A stretch of DNA of 34,518 bases from Bacteroidales bacterium (GCA_900755985.1 CAAEIL010000288.1:1-34518), one strand, 5' to 3'. Shown: positions 8,140 to 15,988, numbered from the stretch's first letter. A program made the numbers and translations. Notes: generated by a model not told the origin, from the sequence alone.

Positions 8140-9597
8140 ATGACTAAACAGACATTTGAAGAAATAAGCTCGCGCGACAGCCTATGGCGTAAGGACCTGC
8201 GACAGAAGCTCAAAGCCTCCGAACGCACGGCCATTCCCCGTGCGCAGATGAACGAACTTGAGCCTGCTTACCGTATAACCTGCAACGAAGAGGTCAATCA
8301 GGGCCTAAGCCGCGAGCAGGCAATGCGCGAGGCAACACGCTGTCTCGACTGTATCAATCCCGGATGCGTCAGCGGATGTCCGGTCAATATAAACATCCCC
8401 GCTTTCGTAAAAAACATTCAGCGTGGCGACACCGATTCGGCCGGACGCGTATTGCGTGCAACCAGCGCTCTGCCCTCGGTCTGCGGACGCGTATGCCCTC
8501 AGGAGCGTCAGTGCGAGAGCAAGTGCATTTACAATAAGATGGGTAAGCAACCCGTGGCAATCGGTTGGCTCGAAAGGTTTGCTGCCGATAATTCTTCGGC
8601 AGACAAAGACTTGGCTGTTGTCCCCAACGGGAAAAAAGTTTGTGTTGTCGGCTCGGGACCTGCATCGCTTTCCTTTGCCGGAAGTATGGCGTCATTGGGC
8701 TACAAGGTTATTGTATACGAAGCCCTGCATGAAATCGGAGGTGTACTGAAATATGGTATTCCCGAATTCCGTCTTCCCAACTCGGTTGTCGAGACAGAGT
8801 TGGATAGTCTTAAAGCTGCAGGAGTCGAGTTCCATACTGACATTGTTGTCGGTAAGACACTCAGCTACGATGATTTGCTCGACGAAGGTTTTGCCGGCAT
8901 CTTTGTCGCTTCGGGTGCCGGACTACCCCGCTTTATGGGCATACCTGGCGAAAATCTCAATGGCGTCATGTCCTCGAACGAATTTCTGACCCGAGTCAAT
9001 CTGATGGGCGCCGGTCGCCCGGGCTACGCAACCCCTGTGCGCAAAGGTCACACGGTGGCAGTGATAGGCGGTGGCAATACGGCCATGGACTCGGTGCGTA
9101 CAGCTTTGCGCATGGGTGCCGAGCGTGCCATGATTGTCTATCGCCGCTCAGAGGCAGAAATGCCTGCCCGCGCCGAAGAAGTAGGCCATGCACGTCAGGA
9201 AGGAGTCGAGTTTATGACTCTTCACAACCCTGTCGAATATCTTGCCAACGAGCGCGGCGAAGTCCGGGCTATGCGTCTCCAGAAAATGCGTCTCGGCGAG
9301 CCCGGCCCAGACGGACGCCGCAGTCCCGAACCTATCGGGGGCGCTATTGTCGAAGTCCCCGTTGACGAGGTCATCGTCTCGGTGGGAGTATCTCCGAATC
9401 CCTTGATTCCCAACTCAATCGCAGGGCTGGCTACCACACGTTGCGGAACACTCGAAGTCAATGATAATCTGCAGACTTCATTGCCCTTTATATTTGCCGG
9501 CGGCGACATAGTTCGTGGCGGAGCAACGGTAATTCTGGCAATGGGTGACGGCCGCAAAGCCGCCGCCGCCATGCACAAAAAATTGTCGGCCGAGTGA
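8140..9597 (+). CDS. nfnB: NADH-dependent ferredoxin:NADP+ oxidoreductase, large subunit
   Basis: The large Nfn subunit resembles the small subunit of glutamate synthase. It binds two [4Fe-4S] clusters, FAD and NADP(H). From the ATG at 8140 (485 aa) the cysteine-rich N-terminus carries CLDCINPGC (68-76) with a further Cys at 80, then CGRVC and a downstream CxxxC. An FAD-site GSGPAS follows (171-176), then GGVLKYGIPEFRLP, and an NADP-site GGGNTAMDS (310-318). A TTG at 8131 could add three residues; the ATG is preferred. With no glutamate-synthase large subunit nearby and nfnA directly upstream, the Nfn role is favoured over GltD. Its TGA overlaps the znuA GTG start (GTGA). Confidence 0.93.
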   Translation: MTKQTFEEISSRDSLWRKDLRQKLKASERTAIPRAQMNELEPAYRITCNEEVNQGLSREQAMREATRCLDCINPGCVSGCPVNINIPAFVKNIQRGDTDSAGRVLRATSALPSVCGRVCPQERQCESKCIYNKMGKQPVAIGWLERFAADNSSADKDLAVVPNGKKVCVVGSGPASLSFAGSMASLGYKVIVYEALHEIGGVLKYGIPEFRLPNSVVETELDSLKAAGVEFHTDIVVGKTLSYDDLLDEGFAGIFVASGAGLPRFMGIPGENLNGVMSSNEFLTRVNLMGAGRPGYATPVRKGHTVAVIGGGNTAMDSVRTALRMGAERAMIVYRRSEAEMPARAEEVGHARQEGVEFMTLHNPVEYLANERGEVRAMRLQKMRLGEPGPDGRRSPEPIGGAIVEVPVDEVIVSVGVSPNPLIPNSIAGLATTRCGTLEVNDNLQTSLPFIFAGGDIVRGGATVILAMGDGRKAAAAMHKKLSAE

Positions 9598-10469
9598 AGC
9601 CCGCTGTCACAATTTGTCGCGGTGCATCGGCACTTGTCTCTTTGATGGTACTGATGCTGTGCTTATCGTGTGGAACAAAGGGAACAAAAAAGGTGATAAC
9701 TGTGTCTATAGAGCCGCAGCGTGCGTTGCTCGAGGCCATCGCCGGCGATCGTTTTGAAGTTCGTACCCTTCTGCCCGCAGGGGCCAATCCCGAGACTTTC
9801 GAACCTACCATAAAGACGCGCAAAGATATAGACGACGCCATGGCCTACATGGCAATAGGCGGAATGCCTTTCGAGGATAATATACATCATTCGCTCTCGT
9901 CTGATGTAAGATACTTCGATGTCTCCGAGGGTATTACGCCTATATACGGGACCCATGACCATGGAGATGGCCATGACCACGACCATGACGACATGGGTGC
10001 CGACCCTCATGTGTGGACTTCGGTAAAGAATGCACGCACAATGGCGACAAATATGCTTAAGGCGCTCAAAGACATAGACCCGTCGTCGACCGACTACTAT
10101 ACTGCCAATTACAATGTCCTGATAGGGAAGCTCGATTCGCTTGACCGCGATTTCGGACGTCGTCTGGCACAAAAATCGGGAACAGCCTTTGCTGTCTGGC
10201 ATCCGTCGCTCTCGTATTTTGCCCGCGATTATGGCCTGCGGCAAATTTCGGTAGGCTTCGAGAATAAAGAAGTGTCGCCCGCACACATGGCTCATATTGC
10301 CGAAGAGGCGCGTCAGGCCGGTGTCCGTGTCCTTTTCTTTCAGCGCGAGTATGACTCGCGTCAGGCTCAGAGTCTCGCCCGCGAACTCAGCGTCAATATA
10401 ATAACAATCAATCCGTTGGACTATGACTGGCAAGGACAACTCGAAAACATCGTCGCAGCCCTGCGGTGA
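9594..10469 (+). CDS. znuA: Zinc ABC transporter substrate-binding lipoprotein
   Basis: A periplasmic metal-binding component of a zinc uptake ABC transporter. The 291 residues begin with a hydrophobic signal ending at Cys26 (LCLSC, a loose lipobox). A His/Asp-rich loop (about 121-133, HDHGDGHDHDHDD) is typical of zinc rather than manganese binders. Metal-ligand candidates are His139 in DPHVW and His203 in WHPSLSYF. The first His of the family (usually in a GxDPHxYEP context) is replaced here by GANPETFEP, so coordination differs from E. coli ZnuA. The start is GTG at 9594, overlapping the nfnB stop by four bases. znuC follows, overlapping or close behind depending on its start. Confidence 0.9.
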   Translation: MKPAVTICRGASALVSLMVLMLCLSCGTKGTKKVITVSIEPQRALLEAIAGDRFEVRTLLPAGANPETFEPTIKTRKDIDDAMAYMAIGGMPFEDNIHHSLSSDVRYFDVSEGITPIYGTHDHGDGHDHDHDDMGADPHVWTSVKNARTMATNMLKALKDIDPSSTDYYTANYNVLIGKLDSLDRDFGRRLAQKSGTAFAVWHPSLSYFARDYGLRQISVGFENKEVSPAHMAHIAEEARQAGVRVLFFQREYDSRQAQSLARELSVNIITINPLDYDWQGQLENIVAALR

Positions 10470-11157
10470 GTGCGAAAAATACGGGCGTACACTTGTGACA
10501 CTTGACCATGTGTCAATGGGCTGGGACCGTCGCACAGTGCTTGACGATGTGTCGCTCAGTGTCCGCGAGGGCGATTTCATAGCCATTACCGGTCCCAACG
10601 GTGGCGGCAAAACGACAATGCTTAAGCTGATTCTTGGTTTGCTTAAGCCTATGAAAGGAACTGTCCGCCGTCATGTCGAAGGCATAATCACAGGCTATCT
10701 GCCTCAAAAAAACAACATAGACTCGCAGTTTCCGATAACTGTAACCGAGGTGATACGCTCTGGACTGTTGGGTCTGCCTGGCCTTGACAAGGATGAGATA
10801 GAGCGTCGCTTCCGTCGCACTCTATCCGAAATGGGTCTCGAAGCGCATGCACGTCAGAGCATAGGCGTACTTTCAGGAGGCCAGCTGCAGCGTGCGCTTC
10901 TTGGTCGGGCCATAATCTCGCAGCCGCAGCTTCTTGTCCTCGATGAGCCTCTGAGTTATATCGACAAGCGTTTCGAAGCGCATCTCTATGACTTGATAAA
11001 GGAAATTGCCCGGACGACTACTATTGTACTTGTGTCTCACGAGATGTCTACAATAGCCGGCATGGCCAACCGGCACTTTATTGTCGACAGGACGTTGCAC
11101 GAATGTACTGCTCACCATCATTTTGCACGACTGTCGTGTGATGAGAGCAACGAATAA
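10423..11157 (+). CDS. znuC: Zinc ABC transporter ATP-binding protein
   Basis: ATPase subunit that would energise zinc import. The 244 residues have Walker A GPNGGGKTT (57-65), Q-loop (PQK, about 95), signature LSGGQ (150-154), Walker B LLVLDEP (170-176) and the H-loop His206 in VSHE. A short His-containing tail (CTAHHHF) follows. Start choice is uncertain: the ATG at 10423 overlaps znuA by 47 bases, while an in-frame GTG at 10495 would start directly at the ABC fold (VTLDHVSMGW) and leave a 25-base gap. No permease gene (znuB) follows; the operon appears to end at the hairpin near 11162-11198. Confidence 0.9.
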   Translation: MTGKDNSKTSSQPCGECEKYGRTLVTLDHVSMGWDRRTVLDDVSLSVREGDFIAITGPNGGGKTTMLKLILGLLKPMKGTVRRHVEGIITGYLPQKNNIDSQFPITVTEVIRSGLLGLPGLDKDEIERRFRRTLSEMGLEAHARQSIGVLSGGQLQRALLGRAIISQPQLLVLDEPLSYIDKRFEAHLYDLIKEIARTTTIVLVSHEMSTIAGMANRHFIVDRTLHECTAHHHFARLSCDESNE

Positions 11158-11161
11158 CTTC

Positions 11162-11198
11162 CTGTCAGTCGGCAGTTGGCCGGGCGAGACAGTTTTTT
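11162..11198 (+). terminator. Probable terminator of the nfn-znu operon
   Basis: CTGTC (11162-11166) pairs with GACAG (11188-11192), with an inner CGGC/GCCG stem (11170-11173, 11179-11182). Six T follow directly (11193-11198). The stem is interrupted by unpaired bases, so it is weaker than the other terminators here. It sits five bases after the znuC stop. Confidence 0.55.
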
Positions 11199-11287
11199 GG
11201 AGAATTTAAGCTTGACAATAGCAACACTGCGGGACTATCCTATGCGGCGCTAAGACATTTTGTCGGGGCTGCGGCATGGACATGGGC

Positions 11288-12121
11288 TTATTTGGTGAGC
11301 ATTCGATTGTACTGACCTTTGTTTTCGGTTTTCTTTCCGTAAGCTACGGCATGATTAGGGCAGATATGGTAGCAACGCAGACACAGGGCACAGTTTTTGC
11401 TCCAATGTGGCGTGCTGTGTCCAATGAAAGTGATGTTGCCCAATGGACAATTGTGCGAGCACAAGCCGCATCCGTTGCAATCTTCGGTGGCATGGAATGC
11501 AGCGGGAGACATTTTGTTGCGTACAAACCATGGATAGATTATCTTGCTTTTGAACCATGCAAAATGTCCACGCTTTACACCCTTTGTTTTCTTGGCGTCG
11601 AAAGGGAGAGAGGCAGAGGGCTTCAGTTTGGATGCTTCTTCGTTGATGACGCTTATGGGGCGAAGTACTGCGGCAATTTCGTCAAGACGGGGTCCGGCAT
11701 CTTTTATTTTGCGTTCTTCGACGGCTGCAGGGTCGACGTTAAAGCCTTTCATAAGCACGTAAGTGTTGGGCATAATCACGGAGAAAGCGCCTCCGCAGTC
11801 TAATCGTCGCTCTTTCATTATCCGTCGCCACTGTGTTTCGGTCAGACCGGCATCGTCGCCGCATGTGAGCACAAGATGGTGCAATGTATGACGCGGCGCG
11901 TTAATTATGGCGCGGCGCATGAACGACTCGACGACGGGCGGAATTCCCCACGAGTAAACAGGTGTCATCCATATTATGCGTCGGTCGGTTGTGTCGACGT
12001 GCGTGAGTGACGGCGAAAGAATCATGCCGCCCGAAATTTCGAGAGTTTCGTCGCCGAGACGCTCGGCGAGCTTATTTGCACAGTACCGTGTATTGCCGGT
12101 GCCTGAAAAGTAGATAATCAT
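11288..12121 (-). CDS. EFR1-type ferredoxin-flavodoxin fusion protein
   Basis: A cytoplasmic electron carrier of 277 residues. The N-terminus is a flavodoxin fold with the FMN phosphate loop SGTGNT (6-11) and a WMTPVYSWGIPP segment. The C-terminus is a bacterial-type ferredoxin with two [4Fe-4S] motifs: Cys215, 218, 221, 225 and Cys244, 247, 250, 254. This arrangement matches the EFR1 family of anaerobes; the electron partner is unknown. The ATG at 12121 lies 42 bases after the stop of the Smr gene, so the two are probably co-transcribed. Its 3' end faces the znuC terminator. Confidence 0.88.
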   Translation of the reverse strand: MIIYFSGTGNTRYCANKLAERLGDETLEISGGMILSPSLTHVDTTDRRIIWMTPVYSWGIPPVVESFMRRAIINAPRHTLHHLVLTCGDDAGLTETQWRRIMKERRLDCGGAFSVIMPNTYVLMKGFNVDPAAVEERKIKDAGPRLDEIAAVLRPISVINEEASKLKPSASLPFDAKKTKGVKRGHFAWFKSKIIYPWFVRNKMSPAAFHATEDCNGCGLCSHNCPLGNITFIGHSTPHWSKNCALCLRCYHICPNHAVAYGKKTENKGQYNRMLTK

Positions 12122-12163
12122 TGGTCGATAAATGTTGCTGTGTTTTTTACGCTACCGCAGGTG

Positions 12164-13282
12164 TCAGCGAATTATCACCTGGGTGGCTCCGTAGCCGTAT
12201 TCGCGGAAAGAAGCGTCGCATACGTCGTGGCCTTTGTAACGGTGTGCGAGTTCTTTATAAAGGGCCTGACGAAGTACGCCTTCGCCTTTGCCGTGAATGA
12301 AAATGATTTTGCGGCCGTGTGCCTTGAGGTTATGATCCATGATATTGCGGAACGTGTCGACTTGCAGATTGAGAATGTCTGCGTTGGACATGCCGCGTGT
12401 GCTTTCGGTGAGTTCGCCTATGTGCAGGTCTACGACCAAAGGGGCGTTCTTGTCGACGGGACGGCGCGTGACTGCACGACGCTGCGGACGGTCGTTGCGT
12501 ATTTTGTTTTTGAGTTCGCGCTCGGTGTCGGCTTTTGAAGGCCGGGGCTGTAAGTCGGTGCGTGCTGCGGGTCGTCCGTCGCGGACTATGTCGTATGTTA
12601 GGACTTTGTTGTCGAAATACATGTTGTCGGCAAAGCAGTGTACTTTGAAGAATTTGGTGCCGTCAATCTTGTATTCGGCCGAGACTGCAGGCTGTAATGT
12701 GAAGCTGCCGCTGCGTTTGTAGGCTATCAGCTGGACGGCCATTGCGCCGATTTGCGATATGTCATCGGCGCTGAGGTCGCCGAGCATAACCTGAATATTG
12801 GGCTCGACTGTTCCGGCGTAGCGTGCTGTCCATTGCTTATCGTCGGCGTCACGTGTCAGCCATGTAAAAAATATGTAGTAGTTGGAGTCGTTGACCAACG
12901 ATGCTTCATAGCCCGATTTGCCGAGTTGAGTTATGTCTTTTGCCTCGAAGCCAAGGACTATGTTTGCGACGTCACCGTAGGCGGTTTCGTCGACCGGCTC
13001 GTCGGGAGTGTCATCCGGGGCCGGTGCAGACTCGGGAGTCTGGTGACGTTGAGGCTCGTTACGGCTGCTGCGGTAGAACCCGGCGTCGCGGTGATCGGGT
13101 GCTTTGGGGGCTTCGGCGCGCCGGTCCGGTGCCGGAGCGGCGGCGACGACAACACATTCGCTGATAAGCACGGGTGTCTCGAATCCGTCTTCGTCGACGT
13201 ATGCTATGTTGCCTTCGATACGGACTATTGTTCCGCCGCCGACAGCGTTTAGGTATCTGACTGTATCTCCTGTTTTGGGCAT
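12164..13282 (-). CDS. DUF2027 and Smr-domain protein
   Basis: The 372 residues have an N-terminal small beta domain (about 1-45, GDTVRYLNAVGGGTI), a Pro/Asp/Glu-rich linker (about 48-100), a DUF2027-type beta domain (about 103-230), a basic linker (about 240-278) and a C-terminal Smr domain (about 283-372). The Smr signature is present: VVDLHIGEL and HGKGEG (330-335), followed by the glycine pair in EYGYGATQVII. Smr domains are nicking endonuclease-like folds related to the MutS2 C-terminus; in MutS2-type proteins they act on branched DNA or collided ribosomes. No MutS part is present here, so the substrate is unknown. The gene is followed closely by the EFR1 gene. Confidence 0.9.
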   Translation of the reverse strand: MPKTGDTVRYLNAVGGGTIVRIEGNIAYVDEDGFETPVLISECVVVAAAPAPDRRAEAPKAPDHRDAGFYRSSRNEPQRHQTPESAPAPDDTPDEPVDETAYGDVANIVLGFEAKDITQLGKSGYEASLVNDSNYYIFFTWLTRDADDKQWTARYAGTVEPNIQVMLGDLSADDISQIGAMAVQLIAYKRSGSFTLQPAVSAEYKIDGTKFFKVHCFADNMYFDNKVLTYDIVRDGRPAARTDLQPRPSKADTERELKNKIRNDRPQRRAVTRRPVDKNAPLVVDLHIGELTESTRGMSNADILNLQVDTFRNIMDHNLKAHGRKIIFIHGKGEGVLRQALYKELAHRYKGHDVCDASFREYGYGATQVIIR

Positions 13283-13296
13283 GTTTTTTGTTTGGC

Positions 13297-13312
13297 GGGC
13301 GCTTCGGCGCCC
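13297..13312 (-). promoter_or_regulatory. Tetraloop hairpin in front of the Smr gene
   Basis: GGGCGC and GCGCCC form a perfect 6-bp GC stem around a four-base loop (CGAA on the transcribed minus strand). It ends 14 bases before the ATG at 13282, where it could affect ribosome access. No U-tract follows, so it is not a terminator. Confidence 0.45.
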
Positions 13313-13330
13313 CGGTTGCTTATATCGTGT

Positions 13331-13361
13331 AAAAAAGCGATGACATTTGCAGTGTCATCGC
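13331..13361 (-). terminator. Rho-independent terminator of the M23 gene
   Basis: A perfect 9-bp stem (GCGATGACA/TGTCATCGC, 13337-13361) with a 7-nt loop is followed on the minus strand by six T (13331-13336). It lies about 24 bases after the M23 stop. The Smr gene downstream has no evident promoter of its own and may depend on readthrough. Confidence 0.85.
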
Positions 13362-13384
13362 CTATATGCTGGTATCTCAGTTTT

Positions 13385-14377
13385 TTATTTGATTATGAGG
13401 CTTTTCCCTGGATTTATTTTTGCCGAGGCTTTGATGCCGTTGAGCTTGCATATTTCGGCAACGGTGACTCCGTTGCGGGCTGCTATTTTGCCAAGGGTGT
13501 CGCCTTTTTTGACTATCACAGACTTGGACTTCGACTTGGATTTTGGTGCGTCGGAACGGGCCGATGTCTTTCGGTTGCTTTGCTTTTGGCTATTGTAGTG
13601 CTGGGCATAGCGGGCGTTGGCTGCGGGGTCGAAGTTGCGGGCGTTCTGGTATGTCGTTTTTGTAAAGGTGTATGTATCAGTATGTGTTGTCTGATTGGCA
13701 AAGTCAAAGATAGCGGCTGGGTTGATGGCATATCCCATGTAGCGGGTTTCGAAGTGGAGGTGCGGGCCTGTCGATCGTCCGGTGTTGCCTCCGAGGGCAA
13801 TGGGGTCGCCGGCTTTGACATATTGGTTGGCTTTGACAATGAAACGTGAGAGGTGGCCGTAAACTGTCTCAAGACCGTTGTTGTGACGTACAACGACATA
13901 GTTGCCGTATCCTTTTGCTTCGTAGTTGGTAAAGCGAACCCGGCCGTCGAAAGCTGCGCGTACGGTGTCGCCGACGTGAAGGCTGATGTCTACACCTTTG
14001 TGCATGCGTCCGAACCGGGGGCGCCAACCGTAGGGCGACGAGATGGGGCCGGGGTGGGGCATGGCGTAGTGCGATACATTGATGACTGCCGACTGGGGTA
14101 CTTGGCTTTCGTTGTAGGGATTGACGCGCTTCGAATTCCAGCCTTCGGTGTATATGTCACCTTCGGGTATGTCTTCGGTGGTGAAGTTGAGGTAGTCGAT
14201 AGCGGGATTTACCGAGATGGTGTGAGTGGCGGTCTGCTGATGTGCCAAAAGGTCGCGCGACTGTTCTGTGTGCTGGCCGGGCAGACGGTAGGTCTGAGCC
14301 TGTACTCCGAGGACTGCTAAGGATGTTGTTAGTACTGTGGTGAGAAGTTTATTGAGATGAGAGAATTTTAGATTCAT
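13385..14377 (-). CDS. Secreted M23 peptidase with C-terminal LysM domain
   Basis: A cell-wall peptidase or amidase activator of the LytM type. The 330 residues start with a signal peptide (about 1-27, cleavage near GVQAQ). The M23 domain (about 104-225) holds the zinc ligands His126 and Asp130 (HKGVD) and the HLH motif His206-His208 (GPHLHFE), so it looks catalytically complete. A Ser/Lys-rich linker (about 262-285) leads to one LysM domain (about 286-329, VKKGDTLGKIAARNGV), which binds peptidoglycan glycans. The order M23 then LysM is the reverse of NlpD-like proteins. It is 292 bases downstream of ndk with no clear promoter between them. Confidence 0.92.
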   Translation of the reverse strand: MNLKFSHLNKLLTTVLTTSLAVLGVQAQTYRLPGQHTEQSRDLLAHQQTATHTISVNPAIDYLNFTTEDIPEGDIYTEGWNSKRVNPYNESQVPQSAVINVSHYAMPHPGPISSPYGWRPRFGRMHKGVDISLHVGDTVRAAFDGRVRFTNYEAKGYGNYVVVRHNNGLETVYGHLSRFIVKANQYVKAGDPIALGGNTGRSTGPHLHFETRYMGYAINPAAIFDFANQTTHTDTYTFTKTTYQNARNFDPAANARYAQHYNSQKQSNRKTSARSDAPKSKSKSKSVIVKKGDTLGKIAARNGVTVAEICKLNGIKASAKINPGKSLIIK

Positions 14378-14634
14378 TGGTCTGTTGAGGTTTTGGGCCT
14401 GCTTTGTTTCCGTGGGGCTGCTTCAGCTCCTGAGCGACGGAATTATAACGGGAAGTTGCGGTTTATTGTCAATATCTGATTGGTTGAGAAATGGCCGGAA
14501 TTTAAGCCGGACCTGTTGATGATGGTTTGTTGTGGGGGAAGGGGAACTGTTCTTTGATGCTGTCTGATATTCGGCTTTCGGAGAGGACGCCGGGACAGGA
14601 GGGTCGGGGAGCTGTTCGCTGTCGTAAAAGTAGA

Positions 14635-14649
14635 ACGGCGTTATGCCGT
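14635..14649 (-). terminator. Weak hairpin after ndk
   Basis: ACGGC and GCCGT pair over 5 bp around a 5-nt loop. On the minus strand a T-rich stretch follows within a few bases. It lies 20 bases after the ndk stop; the short stem makes this a tentative call. Confidence 0.3.
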
Positions 14650-14669
14650 GGGGATTCAGTGCTGTGCCG

Positions 14670-15131
14670 TCAGCGCTCGTCGGGAGCGTAGATGGCGGGG
14701 AATGTTACGGGATTGTAATCGAAAATTTCGGAGGCGAGGAAGAAGCGGTTGATTTCGATCAGCGCATTTTCGGGAGTATCAGAGGCGTGGATTATGTTTT
14801 CCTGGCCGGACATGCCGAAGTCGCCACGGATTGTGCCGGGAGCGGCGTCGCGAGCGTTTGTTACTCCGGTCATTGACCGCACTACGCTGACGCAGCTTTT
14901 GCCTTTGAGACATATGACGATGACAGGAGTGGCTGTCATTGAGTTTACGAGAGAGGGGAAAAACGGACGGTCGACAAGGTGCGCGTAGTGTTCGCGCAGA
15001 ATTTTTTCGTCGAGCTGCATCATTTTCATGCCGACGATTACGAGTCCTTTGCGCTCGAATCGTGAAAGGATGTCGCCGCAGAGACCACGGTTTACAGCCG
15101 ACGGCTTGAGTATAATGAGGGTCTTTTCCAT
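14670..15131 (-). CDS. ndk: Nucleoside diphosphate kinase
   Basis: Transfers the terminal phosphate between nucleoside tri- and diphosphates through a phosphohistidine. The 153 residues have the family length and layout: KPSAVNRG near the N-terminus and the catalytic His115 within NIIHASDTPENA. The GTIRGDFG stretch expected just before it is present at about 99-106. A strong promoter lies about 120 bp upstream. The next gene in the same direction (M23) is 292 bases away. Confidence 0.96.
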   Translation of the reverse strand: MEKTLIILKPSAVNRGLCGDILSRFERKGLVIVGMKMMQLDEKILREHYAHLVDRPFFPSLVNSMTATPVIVICLKGKSCVSVVRSMTGVTNARDAAPGTIRGDFGMSGQENIIHASDTPENALIEINRFFLASEIFDYNPVTFPAIYAPDER

Positions 15132-15255
15132 CGTTTTTAGGTTCGTTTTATTGATTGTCCGACAAGGAGGCGCTTGCTGTATCCTGTGTCAGTTTATGCT
15201 GTGATTATGTTTTGTTCTGGTATTAAAGTCTTTAACATTTCGACCTTTTCGATTT

Positions 15256-15287
15256 CAAATATAGGCATTTTTTCAAAAACGTACAAA
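15256..15287 (-). promoter_or_regulatory. ndk: Promoter of ndk
   Basis: On the minus strand TTTG (15284-15287) is followed after exactly 20 bp by TATATTTG (15256-15263), a full match to the Bacteroidetes consensus. The leader to the ATG at 15131 would be about 115-120 nt. Confidence 0.75.
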
Positions 15288-15388
15288 ATTTTTACTGCCA
15301 AAATGTTAAAACAGGCTTCCCCGGAAGATGGTTCGGCTCTGCAATAAATTGTAAATCAGTGCAATATATGTAAATATGTTATATAGCA

Positions 15389-15396
15389 TATTTTTG
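15389..15396 (+). promoter_or_regulatory. Possible -7 element before the small ORF at 15410
   Basis: TATTTTTG matches TAnnTTTG and is followed by CGCA. No -33 TTTG at the normal distance. Transcription would begin only a few bases before the ATG at 15410. Confidence 0.35.
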
Positions 15397-15409
15397 CGCA
15401 GGGTGTGAA

Positions 15410-15613
15410 ATGTTTTTGCCCATCATGCGTAAGTGTGTTAAAAACAGTGAAATAACTCTTCCGGGTCTTGCTGAAAAACTCGAAATTGAAGTTGTGGTGC
15501 TGTTAAAAAACTCGGGGATATCTTATAGCCTGGGAATATCTGATAACTTGGGGATATCTAATAAAGTGAAGCATGTTGCATCCCTAAGTGCGCCGGAAGA
15601 GGATAAGATCTGA
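15410..15613 (+). CDS. Small hypothetical protein, doubtful
   Basis: A 67-residue ORF not recognised as any family. It has a hydrophobic stretch (EVVVLLKNSG) and then three imperfect six-residue units beginning GIS, which come from an 18-bp degenerate tandem repeat around 15513-15565. A -7-like element ends 14 bases before the ATG, which would make the message nearly leaderless. A second in-frame ATG lies at 15425. Against it: AT-rich surroundings, low-complexity origin and no neighbour in the same direction. It may be a spurious reading frame. Confidence 0.3.
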   Translation: MFLPIMRKCVKNSEITLPGLAEKLEIEVVVLLKNSGISYSLGISDNLGISNKVKHVASLSAPEEDKI

Positions 15614-15732
15614 TGTATACAAACAGGGGATGTATTCAAGTCTGGAGGATAAAAGTAGGAATTTTCTCGGACGGATACGATAAATTCGCCCTTGTAGATG
15701 GAATCCGTGGGAAACTCAAACCGGGTAGATAC

Positions 15733-15766
15733 AAAAAAGAGAGGACGCCTTCACAGGTGCCCTCTC
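15733..15766 (-). terminator. Minus-strand terminator downstream of rubrerythrin
   Basis: GAGAGG and CCTCTC (15739-15744, 15761-15766) pair and continue inward (about 11 pairs in all, with one mismatch and one G-U) around a 4-nt loop. On the minus strand the stem is followed by six T (15733-15738). It lies about 230 bases after the rubrerythrin stop, so it ends either a long 3' UTR or a separate RNA. Confidence 0.8.
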
Positions 15767-15988
15767 GCAGCGATTGATCGCCGGAGGGGTATGTAGCGAC
15801 CAATCTGTGGCGTCCACTTTCATGGTTACATAAATGGACTCCACGTCGGAACGCTGTTGTTGGGTGTGGAGGGAAACAGCGTTCCAGGGGTTGGGGATGA
15901 TGTATGTCTTGGTATGTTTGTCCTATAGCCCGAATTGACTTCGTCGCAGGGCAGACATTGAGCGCGGTATCTGACAAAGATGCCGCGC
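15739..15988 (-). ncRNA. Candidate structured RNA / long structured 3' UTR
   Basis: Read on the minus strand, four strong stems follow one another before the terminator. First, GCGCGG/CCGCGC with an inner ATCT/AGAT (15962-15988). Second, a perfect 11-bp GGAACGCTGTT stem (15848-15858 with 15875-15885). Third, GTCCA/TGGAC extended by TTT/AAA and ATG/CAT (15812-15839). Fourth, a 10-bp stem (15772-15781 with 15796-15805). The single imperfect pair of the fourth stem is G-U on the minus strand but A-C on the plus strand, favouring minus transcription. The loop of the second stem (15866-15871) can pair with 15839-15844 over 6 bp, giving a possible pseudoknot. It does not match tmRNA, RNase P or SRP RNA motifs known to me. 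An independent promoter is not evident. Confidence 0.55.

Noticed and set aside
15636..15977. 113-residue minus-strand ORF in the gap after rubrerythrin
   Set aside because: It runs across the stems and the terminator of the structured element, a second overlapping frame is also open, and no protein family is recognised. The RNA fold explains the sequence better.
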